This document shows, piece after piece, positions 8,922 to 17,955 of a DNA stretch of 49,597 nt. The notes beneath the pieces are model-generated. The model searched no databases and was not told where the DNA came from. It saw nothing but the letters and a program-made list of their open reading frames with translations. The stretch covers positions 1 to 49,597 of the forward strand of contig NZ_JAODNI010000115.1 of NCBI RefSeq assembly GCF_025465255.1, read 5' to 3'. The translations under genes and the position numbers were made by a program. The stretch's first letter is position 1; every line of letters begins with the position of its first letter. Source of the stretch: Pseudonocardia sp. Lineage in GTDB: Bacteria > Actinomycetota > Actinomycetes > Mycobacteriales > Pseudonocardiaceae.

Positions 8922-9422
8922 TCACACCAGGGTCGTTCCCCTCACGGGCTTGGTGAAACACAGGCTGTCCGGCTCGAACCGGTAGATCCCGAAACGCTCC
9001 ATCGGCACGTAGCCGGAGCTCGCGTAGAGCCCGACGGCCTCCGGCTGCTTGGTCCCGGTCTCCAGGATCATCCGGGTGCGCGCGGCCTCCGCGGCGGTGC
9101 GTTCGAGCTCGGCGAGGACCGCTCGGGCGTGGCCCTCGCCGCGCGCCTCCGGGACGACGTACATGCGTTTGATCTCGGCGTCCCCGTCCCGGATGGACGG
9201 GTCGTCCGGCCCGACGGCGTTGCGCCGGCGCCAGCCTCCGCAGGCGACCGTCTGTCCGTCGACCCGGCCGAGCAGGAAGTAGCCGAAGGGCGGTGCGAAC
9301 TGCTCGGGCCGCAGCGGCGTGTCGTCCCCGCCGCCGTAGCGCTCGGCGTAGAACGCCTGGATCTGCGCGATCAACCGGAGCGCCTCGGGATGGTCGTACG
9401 GCGCGTGGGTCGTCACGAGCAC
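8922..9422 (-). CDS. GNAT family N-acetyltransferase
   Basis: A 166-residue single-domain GNAT protein. The acetyl-CoA binding motif A is RMYVVPEARGEGHARAVL, and a motif B region (ASSGYVPMERFG) follows. Substrate is unknown. The GTG at 9422 is preceded at good distance by a GAGGTG element; a GTG at 9416 is the alternative. The gene starts 4 nt after the stop of the upstream MFS transporter, so the two are probably one transcript. Confidence 0.85.
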   Translation of the reverse strand: MLVTTHAPYDHPEALRLIAQIQAFYAERYGGGDDTPLRPEQFAPPFGYFLLGRVDGQTVACGGWRRRNAVGPDDPSIRDGDAEIKRMYVVPEARGEGHARAVLAELERTAAEAARTRMILETGTKQPEAVGLYASSGYVPMERFGIYRFEPDSLCFTKPVRGTTLV

Positions 9423-9426
9423 CGCG

Positions 9427-10617
9427 CTACACCTCGGCGGAGGCGCGGCGCCCACCGCGGACGACGACGGCCAGGCAGCCGACCGCGACCACGGCGACGG
9501 CCACCAGCAGCACCGGGTAGGACGCGACGCCGACGAGCGCGGCCAGCACCACCGGGAACAGGAAGCCGACATAGGTCAGCGAGTAGTAGACGGCGGTGAG
9601 CCCGGCGAGCTGCCCGGGCTCCGCGATCCGCTGGACCTCCAGCAGGCCCGAGACCAGCGAGATCCCGAAGCCGGCGCCGAGGACCACCGCCGCCGCGACG
9701 GCCACGACCAGCGACCCGGTGGCGGCGGTGACCGCGGCGACCAGGGTGCCCGCCACGATGAGGACGAGGCCGAGCCGGGCGCCCGCGGTGCGGGAATGGC
9801 GCTCCAGGCGCCGGGCCCAGGACTGGATGCCGACGTTCGCCGAGAGGGTCACCGCGGTCAGCGCCGTCGCGAAGATCAGGCCGAACCCGGCGGTCCGCGC
9901 CGCGCCGAGGGCGGCCGGCTGGATCGCGAACGAGATCGCGGGCGCGCCGAACACCCAGGGTGCGGCGGGCAGCACCAGCCGCCGGAACCGCGGATGGGCG
10001 ACGGCGGGCACGCGCAGGTCCGCGCGCCACGAGCGGCCCGGCGCGCCGGGGAGCCACGTCTCCGGCGTCCTGAGCAGCGAGAACACCACCGGGACCGTCA
10101 GCGCGACGTGCACGACGTAGGGCAGTTCCATCGGCCACGGCGCCCACTGGGCGAGGCTCCCCCCGATCGCCGCCCCGATGCCGAACCCGGCGGACAGCGC
10201 GAGCGCGGCGCGTCGGGCGCCGGAGCCCTCGTCCGCCTCGGCATCGTGCGGCGGCTGGCTGAGCTCCTTCACCCACGTCGTCCCGACCGCCATCGCGACG
10301 CCCGTGACGGCGCCGAACAGGAACCGCCCGGTGTAGAGCAGGGCCTGGGAGAAGGCCCCGAGCGCGAGGACCGCGCTGGCCGGGATCGAGGCGACGACGG
10401 CGGGCAGCAGCACCCGGCGCCGGCCCCAGCGGTCCGAGAGCGGGCCGCCGAGCAGCAGCCCGGGGGCGAGCCCGGCGACGTACACGCCGAAGAACGCCGC
10501 GACGACGAGCGCGGAGTAGTGCCCCCGCTCGCGGTACATGACCATCAAGGGGCTGAACTGGTTCGCGCCGTACCCGATCACGAACAGCACCGCGGCGACC
10601 CGCGCCCACGGCCTCAT
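9427..10617 (-). CDS. MFS transporter
   Basis: A 396-residue protein with about 12 hydrophobic helices. The MFS signature between helices 2 and 3 is GGPLSDRWGRRRVLLPAV, and a basic/acidic loop (HDAEADEGSGARR) separates the two six-helix halves. The family includes drug and small-solute exporters; the substrate cannot be told from the sequence. The ATG at 10617 is used here; a GTG at 10623 is better spaced from a GGAAG element and may be the true start. The gene lies downstream of malate synthase but is separated from it by a strong hairpin, so it is probably transcribed independently, together with the GNAT gene. Confidence 0.87.
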   Translation of the reverse strand: MRPWARVAAVLFVIGYGANQFSPLMVMYRERGHYSALVVAAFFGVYVAGLAPGLLLGGPLSDRWGRRRVLLPAVVASIPASAVLALGAFSQALLYTGRFLFGAVTGVAMAVGTTWVKELSQPPHDAEADEGSGARRAALALSAGFGIGAAIGGSLAQWAPWPMELPYVVHVALTVPVVFSLLRTPETWLPGAPGRSWRADLRVPAVAHPRFRRLVLPAAPWVFGAPAISFAIQPAALGAARTAGFGLIFATALTAVTLSANVGIQSWARRLERHSRTAGARLGLVLIVAGTLVAAVTAATGSLVVAVAAAVVLGAGFGISLVSGLLEVQRIAEPGQLAGLTAVYYSLTYVGFLFPVVLAALVGVASYPVLLVAVAVVAVGCLAVVVRGGRRASAEV

Positions 10618-10632
10618 GTGCACTCCGTTCTT

Positions 10633-10720
10633 CCGCGAGTCGGCGGTCCCGGTAGACCGAAACGCACATCCCGGTGGTCCGGGATGTGCGTTTCGCGCGA
10701 CGGGAAGTGCCGACTCGCGG
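10633..10720. terminator. Nested double inverted repeat after glcB
   Basis: The inner stem is 17 perfect bp (10658-10674 with 10679-10695) around the loop TGGT; one arm reads GAAACGCACATCCCGG. An outer perfect 12-bp pair, CCGCGAGTCGGC (10633-10644) with its complement at 10709-10720, encloses it. The structure fills the gap between the glcB stop and the MFS start and could terminate transcription in either direction. The flanking 13-nt strands between the stems do not pair. It may also be a dispersed repeat element. Confidence 0.6.
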
Positions 10721-10724
10721 GGGA

Positions 10725-12863
10725 TTACGCCTTGGCCTTCTGGCGCCAGCTGGTGAGGACGCGCTCGGTGTAGCCGTTCGGCTCGGTGCGGCCGGTGAAG
10801 ACGAGCTCCAGGGCGGCCTGGAAGGACTCGCTGCCGTCGAGGTCCTTGCTCATGGGCGGGTAGCCCGGCTCGTTCGCGTTCTGCTCGTCGACCAGGGCCG
10901 CCATGCGGGCGAAGGTGTCCCGCACGGTCTGCTCGTCGACCAGGCCGTGGTGCAGCCAGTTCGCGAGGAGCTGGCTGGAGATCCGCAGGGTCGCGCGGTC
11001 CTCCATCAGCCCGACGCCCTCGAGGTCCGGGACGGTCGAGCAGCCGATGCCCAGCCCGACCCAGCGGACGACGTAGCCGAGGATCGACTGCGCGTTCGTC
11101 TCCAGCTCGTGGGTCTTCACCTCGTCGGTGACGGGCTCCTCCTGCAGTGGGAGCACCAGCAGGTCCCGGCGGTCCCTCAGCGGCCGCTCCGCCAGCTCCT
11201 CCTGGACGGCGTGGACGTCCGTGCGCAGGTAGTGCAGCGCGTGCAGCGTGGCCGCGGTCGGCGACGGGACCCAGGCGCAGTTGGCGCCCTGCTTCGGCTG
11301 GGCGCCCTTCTGCTCGAGCATCTCCGCCATCGCGGCCGGCTTGGCCCACATGCCCTTGCCGATCTGCGCCTTGTGCGAGAACCCGGCCCGCAGCGCGACG
11401 TCGACGTTGCGGTCCTCGTAGGCGGTCAGCCAGGTCGACGTCTTCATCTCGCCCTTGGGCACGACCGGCCCGGCGACGAAGCAGGTGTGGATCTCGTCAC
11501 CGGTGCGGTCCAGGAAGCCGGTGTTGACGAAGATGACCCGCTCGGCGGCCTCGGCGATGGACGCACCGAGGTTCACGCTGGTGCGCTTCTCCTCGTCCAT
11601 GATGCCGATCTTGAGGGTTTTCGCGGGCAGCCCGAGGGCCTCCTCGACGGCGGCGAACAGCTCGACGGTCAGCCGCACCTCGTCCGGCCCGTGCTGCTTG
11701 GGCTTGACGACGTAGACGCTGCCCGTGCGGGAGTTCGACCACGCGCCCTTGCCGGACAGGTCGTACTGCGCGGCCGCCGCGACGACCAGCGCGTCGAGCA
11801 CGCCCTCGGCGACCTCGGTGCCGCCGGCGGTCCGGACGGCGTTGGTGGTCATGTGGTGCCCGACGGTGCGGGCGAGCAGCAGCGAGCGGCCGGGCAGGGT
11901 GAGTTCCCCGCCGTCGGCGCCGATGTACTCGCGGTCCCCGTTGACCCGGCGGGTCACGGTCTCCCCGCCCTTCTGGAACTCCGAGACCAGCTCGCCGGTC
12001 ATCAGGCCGAGCCAGGTGCGGTAGGCCAGCGCCTTGTCCTCGCCGTCGACGGTCGCGACCGAGTCCTCGAGGTCCACGATCGTGGTGACGGCGGACTCGA
12101 GCACGACGTCCGCCACGTCGGCGTGGTGCTGCCGGCCGACGCGGTGGCCGGGGTCGATGGTCAGCTCGGCGTGCAACCCGTTGCGCTGCAGCAGGACCGC
12201 GCCCTTGCCGTCCGCGTCCAGCTCCCGGAACCCGGCGAACTGAGAGGGGTCGGCGAGCCGGGCGCCGCCGGGCTCGACGGTCAGGCCGTCCGCGGAGGCC
12301 CGGTAGGCGGCGACGTCGGCATGGCTGCCCTGGGCGAGCGGGAAGAGCTCGTCGAGCAGCTCGTCCGCGGCCGCGATGACCTGGGCGCCGCGCTTCTCGT
12401 CGTAGCCCTTGGCGAGCTCGTGGTCCAGCGGGAGCGCGTCGGTGCCGTAGAAGGCGTCGTAGAGCGAGCCCCACCGGGCGTTGGCCGCGTTGAGCGCGTA
12501 GCGCGGGACGGTCGACGGGACCACCAGCTGCGGGCCCGGGACCTCGGCGATCTCCGGGTCGACGTTCTCCACCGAGATGGTGGTCGAGGTGTCGTCCGGG
12601 AGCAGGTAGCCGATCTCGGTCAGGAAGGCCTCGTAGGCCTCCCGGCTGCCGGCGCCGTTCGCCTCGTGCCAGGTGTCGATCTGCTGCTGCAGCTCGTCCC
12701 GGCGGGCGAGCAGCTCCGCGATCCGCGGGGCGAAGCGCTCCTGGAGTCCGGCCAGCGCGGTCCAGAACTGCTCGGGGCTCAGATCCAGGCCCGCGAGCAG
12801 GTCGGCTTCCACGAACTCCCGCAGCTGCGGGTCGACCTGAAGTCCACCGGTCGGCTCGGCCAT
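10725..12863 (-). CDS. glcB: Malate synthase G
   Basis: A 712-residue enzyme that condenses glyoxylate with acetyl-CoA to give malate and CoA. Length and sequence fit the large G isoform: TIVDLEDSVATVDGEDK (magnesium-binding acid residues), LPGRSLLLARTVGHHMTT, the loop FVNTGFLDRTGDEIHT, and CAWVPSPTAATLHALHY near the C-terminus. It is transcribed divergently from the IclR gene, next to glcDEF, which produces glyoxylate. Its role here is therefore probably to feed glycolate-derived glyoxylate into the TCA cycle, besides any glyoxylate-shunt role. The ATG start at 12863 gives the full family length. Confidence 0.96.
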   Translation of the reverse strand: MAEPTGGLQVDPQLREFVEADLLAGLDLSPEQFWTALAGLQERFAPRIAELLARRDELQQQIDTWHEANGAGSREAYEAFLTEIGYLLPDDTSTTISVENVDPEIAEVPGPQLVVPSTVPRYALNAANARWGSLYDAFYGTDALPLDHELAKGYDEKRGAQVIAAADELLDELFPLAQGSHADVAAYRASADGLTVEPGGARLADPSQFAGFRELDADGKGAVLLQRNGLHAELTIDPGHRVGRQHHADVADVVLESAVTTIVDLEDSVATVDGEDKALAYRTWLGLMTGELVSEFQKGGETVTRRVNGDREYIGADGGELTLPGRSLLLARTVGHHMTTNAVRTAGGTEVAEGVLDALVVAAAAQYDLSGKGAWSNSRTGSVYVVKPKQHGPDEVRLTVELFAAVEEALGLPAKTLKIGIMDEEKRTSVNLGASIAEAAERVIFVNTGFLDRTGDEIHTCFVAGPVVPKGEMKTSTWLTAYEDRNVDVALRAGFSHKAQIGKGMWAKPAAMAEMLEQKGAQPKQGANCAWVPSPTAATLHALHYLRTDVHAVQEELAERPLRDRRDLLVLPLQEEPVTDEVKTHELETNAQSILGYVVRWVGLGIGCSTVPDLEGVGLMEDRATLRISSQLLANWLHHGLVDEQTVRDTFARMAALVDEQNANEPGYPPMSKDLDGSESFQAALELVFTGRTEPNGYTERVLTSWRQKAKA

Positions 12864-12960
12864 CGCCGTCCACTCCCTCTCACTCGCGTCTGTGTCGGCT
12901 TCTTTTCTACCACGCGGACTACGATTTCCACATCACGGAATATGGGCTACAGTCACCGGC
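12864..12960. promoter_or_regulatory. Divergent glcB / iclR promoter region with candidate IclR operator
   Basis: This 97-bp gap separates two divergent genes. An imperfect inverted repeat TTCC-N7-GGAA at 12926-12940, within GATTTCCACATCACGGAAT, resembles operators of IclR-family regulators of glyoxylate and allantoin genes. TACAGT at 12948-12953 could be a -10 element that would make the iclR transcript nearly leaderless. These are inferences from pattern only. Confidence 0.4.
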
Positions 12961-13731
12961 GTGACCGAGTCCCTCCCCGAGGTACCCCGCGCCGGCGGCG
13001 TCCAGTCGCTCGCGCGCGCCTTCGAGCTGCTGGAGACCCTGGCCGACGCCGGTGGCGAAGCCGGGCTGTCCGAGCTCGCGGACCGCACGGGACTCGCACC
13101 GGCCACCATCCACCGGCTCGTCCGCACGCTCGTCGGCCTCGGCTACCTGCGCCAGCTCCCGTCGCGCCGCTACACGCTCGGCCCCCGGCTCGTCGGGCTC
13201 GGCGAGACGGCGGCCCGTCAGTTCGGCCGCTGGGCCACCCCGGTGCTCGACGAGCTGGTCGCCGCGGCCGGCGAGACGGCGAACCTCGCGGTGCTCGACG
13301 GCGACCGCGCCGTCTACGTCGCCCAGGTCCCGTCCCGGCATTCGATGCGGATGTTCACCGAGATCGGCCGCCGGGTCCCGCTGCACTGCACCGGGGTCGG
13401 GAAGGCCCTGCTCTCGGCGCTGCCGGCGGGCGAGTCCGCCGCGATCGTGGAGCGCACCGGGCTCCCGGCCGTCACGCCGACGACGATCACCGACCCCGGG
13501 GTCCTCGCCGCGGAGCTCACCGTCGCGCGGGGCCGGGGGTACGTGCTGGACGAGGGCGAGCAGGAGACGGGCGTGCGCTGCGTCGCAGCCCCGGTCACCG
13601 GCCCGCACGGCTCCGCCGCCGTCTCGGTCTCGGGTCCGGTCTCCCGGATGGACGACGCGACCGTCGCCCGGATCGCCCCGCTGGTCGTCGCGGCGGGCCG
13701 ACGGCTCGGCTCGCTGCTGGCCTCCGCGTGA
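12961..13731 (+). CDS. IclR family transcriptional regulator of the glycolate module
   Basis: A 256-residue regulator with an N-terminal winged helix-turn-helix (about residues 14-75; LSELADRTGLAPATIHRLVR) and a C-terminal IclR effector domain (about 90-255) with the motifs RVPLHCTGVGKALLSAL and VRCVAAPV. The family typically binds small acids such as glyoxylate, pyruvate or aromatic acids. It is divergent from glcB and 109 nt upstream of glcDEF, so it probably controls both. The GTG at 12961 fits the domain boundaries; an in-frame ATG at 12892 would add 23 residues reading through the putative operator and is less likely. Confidence 0.9.
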   Translation: MTESLPEVPRAGGVQSLARAFELLETLADAGGEAGLSELADRTGLAPATIHRLVRTLVGLGYLRQLPSRRYTLGPRLVGLGETAARQFGRWATPVLDELVAAAGETANLAVLDGDRAVYVAQVPSRHSMRMFTEIGRRVPLHCTGVGKALLSALPAGESAAIVERTGLPAVTPTTITDPGVLAAELTVARGRGYVLDEGEQETGVRCVAAPVTGPHGSAAVSVSGPVSRMDDATVARIAPLVVAAGRRLGSLLASA

Positions 13732-13743
13732 CGGGCCGGGTGA

Positions 13744-13760
13744 ACGGGCGGCCGGCCCGT
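13744..13760 (+). terminator. Short hairpin after the IclR gene
   Basis: ACGGGC and GCCCGT form a 6-bp stem with a 5-nt loop, starting 13 nt after the iclR stop. A weak terminator or attenuator before glcD is possible. The stem is short and the region GC-rich, so confidence is low. Confidence 0.25.
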
Positions 13761-13840
13761 CCCCGTCCGCCCGGGCGCCGGCCGCCGATCCGGACGTACG
13801 CTCCGCACACCTTTCCGCCAGCGTCGACAGGAGGAGACCG

Positions 13841-15295
13841 ATGAGCCTGGATCCGCGAGCCCACGCCGCGTTCGCCGCGGCGGTCGGGGCCGAGAACATC
13901 GTCGACGACCCGGTGAGGCGACGCGCCTACGAGTGCGACGGGCTCACCGGGTACCGCGTCGTGCCGGACATGGTGCTGCTCCCCCGCACCGCCGAGGAGG
14001 TCGCGGCGAGCGTCCGGGTGTGCCACGAGCACGGCATCCCGTTCGTCGCCCGCGGCGCCGGGACCGGGCTCTCCGGCGGGGCGCTCCCGGTCGCGGACGG
14101 GGTCGTGATCTCGCTGGCCCGGCTGAAGCGGGTGCTGGAGGTCGATCCGGAGAACCGGCGCGCGGTCGTCGAGCCGGGCGTGACCAACCTGGAGATCACC
14201 GGCGCGGCGGCGTCACACGGGCTGTACTACGCACCCGACCCGTCGAGCCAGCAGGTCTGCACGATCGGCGGGAACGTCGCGGAGAACTCCGGCGGCGCCC
14301 ACTGCCTGAAGTACGGCTTCACCACCAACCACGTGCTGTCCGTCGAGGTCGTGCTGCCCGACGGCACGCTGGTCACCCTCGGTGGGGACAGCCCCGAACA
14401 GCAGGGCCCGGACCTGCGCGGGGTGTTCCTCGGTTCCGAGGGCACGCTCGGCATCACCACGAAGATCGTCGTCCGGCTGCTGCGCACCCCGGAGACGGTC
14501 CGGACGCTGCTCGCGGACTTCCCGTCCGTCGGGGAGGCGGGGGACGTCGTCAGCGACATCGTCGCCGCCGGGATCGTGCCCGCCGCCGTCGAGATGATGG
14601 ACACGCTCGCGATCGAGGCCGCCGAGGAGGCCGTGCACGCGGGTTACACCCTCGGCACACCCGCGGCGCTGGTCGTCGAGCTGGACGGACCGGTCGAGGA
14701 GTGCGACGACCAGTTCGAGCAGGTCAAGGTCATCTGTGACAAGCACGGCTGCACCCGGCTGCACATCGCCGGCTCCCCGGAGGAGCGCGCCGCGATCTGG
14801 CGGGGCCGCAAGGCCGCGTTCGCCGCGGTCGGCCGGATCTCGCCGGACTACTTCGTCCAGGACGGCGTGGTCCCCCGCACCCGGCTCGCCGAGGTCCTGG
14901 GCCGGATCGCCGACATGGGCTCCGAGGCGGGCATCCGGGTCGCGAACGTCTTCCACGCCGGCGACGGGAACCTGCACCCGCTGGTCCTCTACAGCGCCGC
15001 CGCGGGTGAGACCGAGCGCGCGGAGAAGCTGTCCGGGCAGATCGCCGAACTGTGCGTCGAGCTGGGCGGATCGCTGTCCGGCGAGCACGGGATCGGCACG
15101 GACAAGGCGTGTTCCATGCCCAAGATGTTCAGCGAGGACGACCTCGCCGTCATGCAGCGGGTCCGCACCGCGTTCGACGCGGACGGCATCTGCAACCCCG
15201 GCAAGGTGCTGCCCACCCCGCGACTGTGCGGCGAGCGCCCCGGCAAGTACAGCCCGCACCCGCTGGAGGAGTCAGGAGTGATCGAGCGGCTATGA
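13841..15295 (+). CDS. glcD: Glycolate oxidase FAD subunit GlcD
   Basis: A 484-residue FAD-linked oxidase. The FAD_binding_4 domain spans about residues 40-215 (RGAGTGLSGG at 71-80, then QVCTIGGNVAENSGG and FLGSEGTLGI). The C-terminal FAD-oxidase domain includes NVFHAGDGNLHP and the histidine motif SGEHGIGTDK. GlcD oxidises glycolate, or D-lactate in some homologues, to the 2-oxoacid and passes electrons through GlcE and GlcF. A clear GAGGAG element lies 4 nt before the ATG. Its stop overlaps the glcE start by 4 nt. Confidence 0.95.
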   Translation: MSLDPRAHAAFAAAVGAENIVDDPVRRRAYECDGLTGYRVVPDMVLLPRTAEEVAASVRVCHEHGIPFVARGAGTGLSGGALPVADGVVISLARLKRVLEVDPENRRAVVEPGVTNLEITGAAASHGLYYAPDPSSQQVCTIGGNVAENSGGAHCLKYGFTTNHVLSVEVVLPDGTLVTLGGDSPEQQGPDLRGVFLGSEGTLGITTKIVVRLLRTPETVRTLLADFPSVGEAGDVVSDIVAAGIVPAAVEMMDTLAIEAAEEAVHAGYTLGTPAALVVELDGPVEECDDQFEQVKVICDKHGCTRLHIAGSPEERAAIWRGRKAAFAAVGRISPDYFVQDGVVPRTRLAEVLGRIADMGSEAGIRVANVFHAGDGNLHPLVLYSAAAGETERAEKLSGQIAELCVELGGSLSGEHGIGTDKACSMPKMFSEDDLAVMQRVRTAFDADGICNPGKVLPTPRLCGERPGKYSPHPLEESGVIERL

Positions 15296-16437
15296 CATCC
15301 ACCGAACACGGCGCAGCCCCCACCACACTCAGGCCGGAGAACCTGCACGAGGCCCGGGACGCGGTCCTCGACACCCCCGGATCGCTGGGGATCACCGGCG
15401 CCGGCACCGCCGCCGACTGGGCGGGCCGGCTCCGGGACGTCGACGCCGTTCTGGACCTCTCCGGGCTGCACGGGATCATCGCGCACAACCCCGGGGACAT
15501 GACGGTCTCGGTGCACGCCGGGACCCCGCTGCGGGACCTGCAGGCCGAGCTCGCGGAGCACGGCCAGCACGTCTCGCTCGACGCCGCGCGGATCGCCGAC
15601 GGGGCGACCGTCGGCGGGCTCGTCGCGACCGCCGACGCCGGCCCGTCCGCGCTGGTCCATGGCGGGATGCGCGACCTCGTGATCGGGACGACGACCCTGC
15701 TCGCGGACGGCACGGTCGCCCGCAGCGGCGGGCACGTGATCAAGAACGTCGCGGGCTACGACCTCGCGAAGCTGATGCACGGCTCGTACGGGACGCTCGG
15801 CGCGCTCGTCGAGGTCGTCCTGCGGCTGCACCCGACGCCGAAGGCGACCGGCACCGTCGCGCTGGCCTGCCCGCTGGCCGAGGCCGCGGGGCACGCCTCC
15901 CGCGTGCTGGAGAGCCCGCTCGAGCCGACCGCGCTGGAGTGGATCTCGGGTGAGAGGTCGACGTCGGAGCAGGGTCGGCTGCTGGTGCGGATCGAGAGCA
16001 CCGAGGCGGCCCTGCCCGCCCGCATGGAGCGCGTGGCCGCGCTGCTCGGTGCGGGAGCCGAGACGACGTCCGACGACGTGTGGGACGTCCACGTCTCGCT
16101 CGTGCGCGGCTCCGGCGACGGCGCCGTCCTGCGGATCGGCGCCCGGCCCTCCCGGCTTCCCGGGCTGCTGGCCGGGCTGCCGTGCACGACGGTCACCGCG
16201 GGCCTGGGAACGGGCGTCGCCACCGTCACCGTGCCCGGCACCGCCGTCGCGGAGGCGCACGAGGCCGTGCACGCGGTGGGCGGTACCTCCGTGCTCCGCC
16301 GCCGGCCCGCCGGGCTCGACGCCCCCGCCTGGGGCCCGCCGCCCTCCGCCCTTGCCGTGCTGAACGCGGTCAAGGCCCAGTTCGACCCGGACGGCCGCTT
16401 CGGTCCGGGCCGCTTCGACCCGTGGGAGATCCCGTGA
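15292..16437 (+). CDS. glcE: Glycolate oxidase subunit GlcE
   Basis: A 381-residue second FAD-binding subunit, shorter than GlcD as in other GlcDEF complexes. Conserved segments include ITGAGTAADW (PP-loop region, degenerate), GATVGGLVATADAGPS and the signature SGGHVIKNVAGYDLAKLMHG. The ATG overlaps the glcD stop (ATGA) and its own stop overlaps glcF (GTGA), so the three subunits are translationally coupled. This fixes the start within a longer open frame. Confidence 0.93.
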   Translation: MTSTEHGAAPTTLRPENLHEARDAVLDTPGSLGITGAGTAADWAGRLRDVDAVLDLSGLHGIIAHNPGDMTVSVHAGTPLRDLQAELAEHGQHVSLDAARIADGATVGGLVATADAGPSALVHGGMRDLVIGTTTLLADGTVARSGGHVIKNVAGYDLAKLMHGSYGTLGALVEVVLRLHPTPKATGTVALACPLAEAAGHASRVLESPLEPTALEWISGERSTSEQGRLLVRIESTEAALPARMERVAALLGAGAETTSDDVWDVHVSLVRGSGDGAVLRIGARPSRLPGLLAGLPCTTVTAGLGTGVATVTVPGTAVAEAHEAVHAVGGTSVLRRRPAGLDAPAWGPPPSALAVLNAVKAQFDPDGRFGPGRFDPWEIP

Positions 16438-17828
16438 CCACACCCGCCGGCTCCGCAGAGACCAACATCCCGCAGGCCGGGCCTAGTGCGTTCGACCCGC
16501 ACCGGCCGCCGGAGCGTGAGCTCCTCGACGACTGCGTGCACTGCGGCTTCTGCCTGCCCACCTGTCCGACCTACCAGCTCTGGGGCGAGGAGATGGACTC
16601 CCCGCGCGGCCGGATCCTGCTGATGGACCTGGCGGCGAAGGGCGAGATCCCCCTCGAGGGGCCGTTCACCGAGCACATCGACCGGTGCCTCGGCTGCATG
16701 GCGTGCGTGACGGCCTGCCCGTCCGGCGTCCAGTACGACAAGCTGCTGGAGTCCGTACGCCCGCAGATCGAGCGGAACGTGGAACGGGAGCGCGGGGACC
16801 AGCTCTTCCGGAACGCGATCTTCGCCCTCTTCCCCTACAAGCGACGGCTGAAGGCGGCCGCGCTGCCCGGTGCGCTCTACCAGAGGCTCCGGACCGTCCC
16901 GGCGGTCAGGAAGCTGGCCGACAAGGCGATCGGACGGCTCGCCACAGGAGGATTCTCGCGGCTCGCCGCGATGGAGTCCCTGCTCCCGCCCGTCACGGTC
17001 CGGGAGGCGTTCGCGACGCTGCCCGTGCACACCGCCGCGATCGGCGAGCGCCGCGGCCGGGTCGCCCTGCTCTCCGGGTGCGTGCAGGACGTGTTCTTCC
17101 ACCGGGTCAACGAGGCGACCGTGCGGGTGCTCTCCGCCGAGGGCTACGACGTGGAGGTCCCCAAGGACCAGCAGTGCTGCGGCGCGCTGGAACTGCACTC
17201 GGGACGCGAGGAGTCCGCGCTGGGCCGGGCGAGGAGGACCATCGCGCGGTTCGAGCGCCTCGACGTGGACACGATCGTCACCAACGTCGCGGGCTGCGGC
17301 TCGTCGATGAAGGACTACGGCCACCTGATGTCCGACGACCCGGAGTGGGCCGAGCGGGCGAAGGCGTTCAGCGCGCGGGTGAAGGACGTGCACGAGGTCC
17401 TGGCGGCGCTCGAACCACGTGCCCCGCGCTCGCCCGTCGGAAACATGGACGCTTCGCGTGGGCTCCGGGTCGCCTATCACGACGCCTGCCACCTCGGGCA
17501 CGCGCAGAAGGTCCGCGCCGAGCCGCGCGCGGTGCTCCGCAGCATCCCGGAGCTCGATCTCGTCGACATCCCCGAGGCGGACCTCTGCTGCGGCTCGGCC
17601 GGGATCTACAACATGATCATGCCCGAGGCGGCGGACGACCTCGGGAAGCGCAAGGCGGACAACGTGCGGTCCGTGCGGCCGGACGTCATCGTGACGGCGA
17701 ACCCGGGCTGCCTGCTGCAGATCGGCAAGCACCTGGCGTCGGGCCCCGGGGAGGGCCCGCTCCCGCTGCTGCATCCCGTGCAGCTGCTGGACGCCAGCAT
17801 CCGGAACGTGCCGGTACCGAGGACCTGA
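16434..17828 (+). CDS. glcF: Glycolate oxidase iron-sulfur subunit GlcF
   Basis: A 464-residue electron-transfer subunit. Two ferredoxin-type [4Fe-4S] motifs are complete: Cys34/37/40/44 (CVHCGFCLPTC) and Cys85/88/91/95 (CLGCMACVTAC). Two CCG domains follow, with QQCCGALELHSG, CHLGHAQKV and ADLCCGSAGIYN. It transfers electrons from the flavin subunits to the membrane quinone pool. The GTG start overlaps the glcE stop by 4 nt. It is the last gene before a strong hairpin terminator. Confidence 0.95.
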   Translation: MTTPAGSAETNIPQAGPSAFDPHRPPERELLDDCVHCGFCLPTCPTYQLWGEEMDSPRGRILLMDLAAKGEIPLEGPFTEHIDRCLGCMACVTACPSGVQYDKLLESVRPQIERNVERERGDQLFRNAIFALFPYKRRLKAAALPGALYQRLRTVPAVRKLADKAIGRLATGGFSRLAAMESLLPPVTVREAFATLPVHTAAIGERRGRVALLSGCVQDVFFHRVNEATVRVLSAEGYDVEVPKDQQCCGALELHSGREESALGRARRTIARFERLDVDTIVTNVAGCGSSMKDYGHLMSDDPEWAERAKAFSARVKDVHEVLAALEPRAPRSPVGNMDASRGLRVAYHDACHLGHAQKVRAEPRAVLRSIPELDLVDIPEADLCCGSAGIYNMIMPEAADDLGKRKADNVRSVRPDVIVTANPGCLLQIGKHLASGPGEGPLPLLHPVQLLDASIRNVPVPRT

Positions 17829-17831
17829 GCC

Positions 17832-17869
17832 CAGGATCTCGGCGCCGGCCACCCGGCGCCGAGATCCTG
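17832..17869 (+). terminator. Strong hairpin terminator after glcDEF
   Basis: A perfect 17-bp stem (17832-17848 with 17853-17869; core AGGATCTCGGCGCCGG) closes a CCAC tetraloop 3 nt after the glcF stop. There is no clear U-tract. It separates glcDEF from the permease gene, which should therefore have its own promoter in 17870-17955. Confidence 0.7.
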
Positions 17870-17955
17870 CCGCTTGCGGCCTCCACCGGACCGGCTGACC
17901 CATTCGGCCCAGTTCACGCTGCCGGGCCTGGCGATTCGTCGCAGACTCCCGGTTC

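Noticed and set aside
6774..9599. Very long plus-strand open frame opposite mrpA
   Set aside because: Arg/Gln/His/Glu-rich antisense shadow of the Mrp genes in high-GC DNA; no domain and no ribosome binding site.
10674..13844. 1056-codon plus-strand open frame
   Set aside because: Antisense to glcB and out of frame with iclR; both have clear family motifs.
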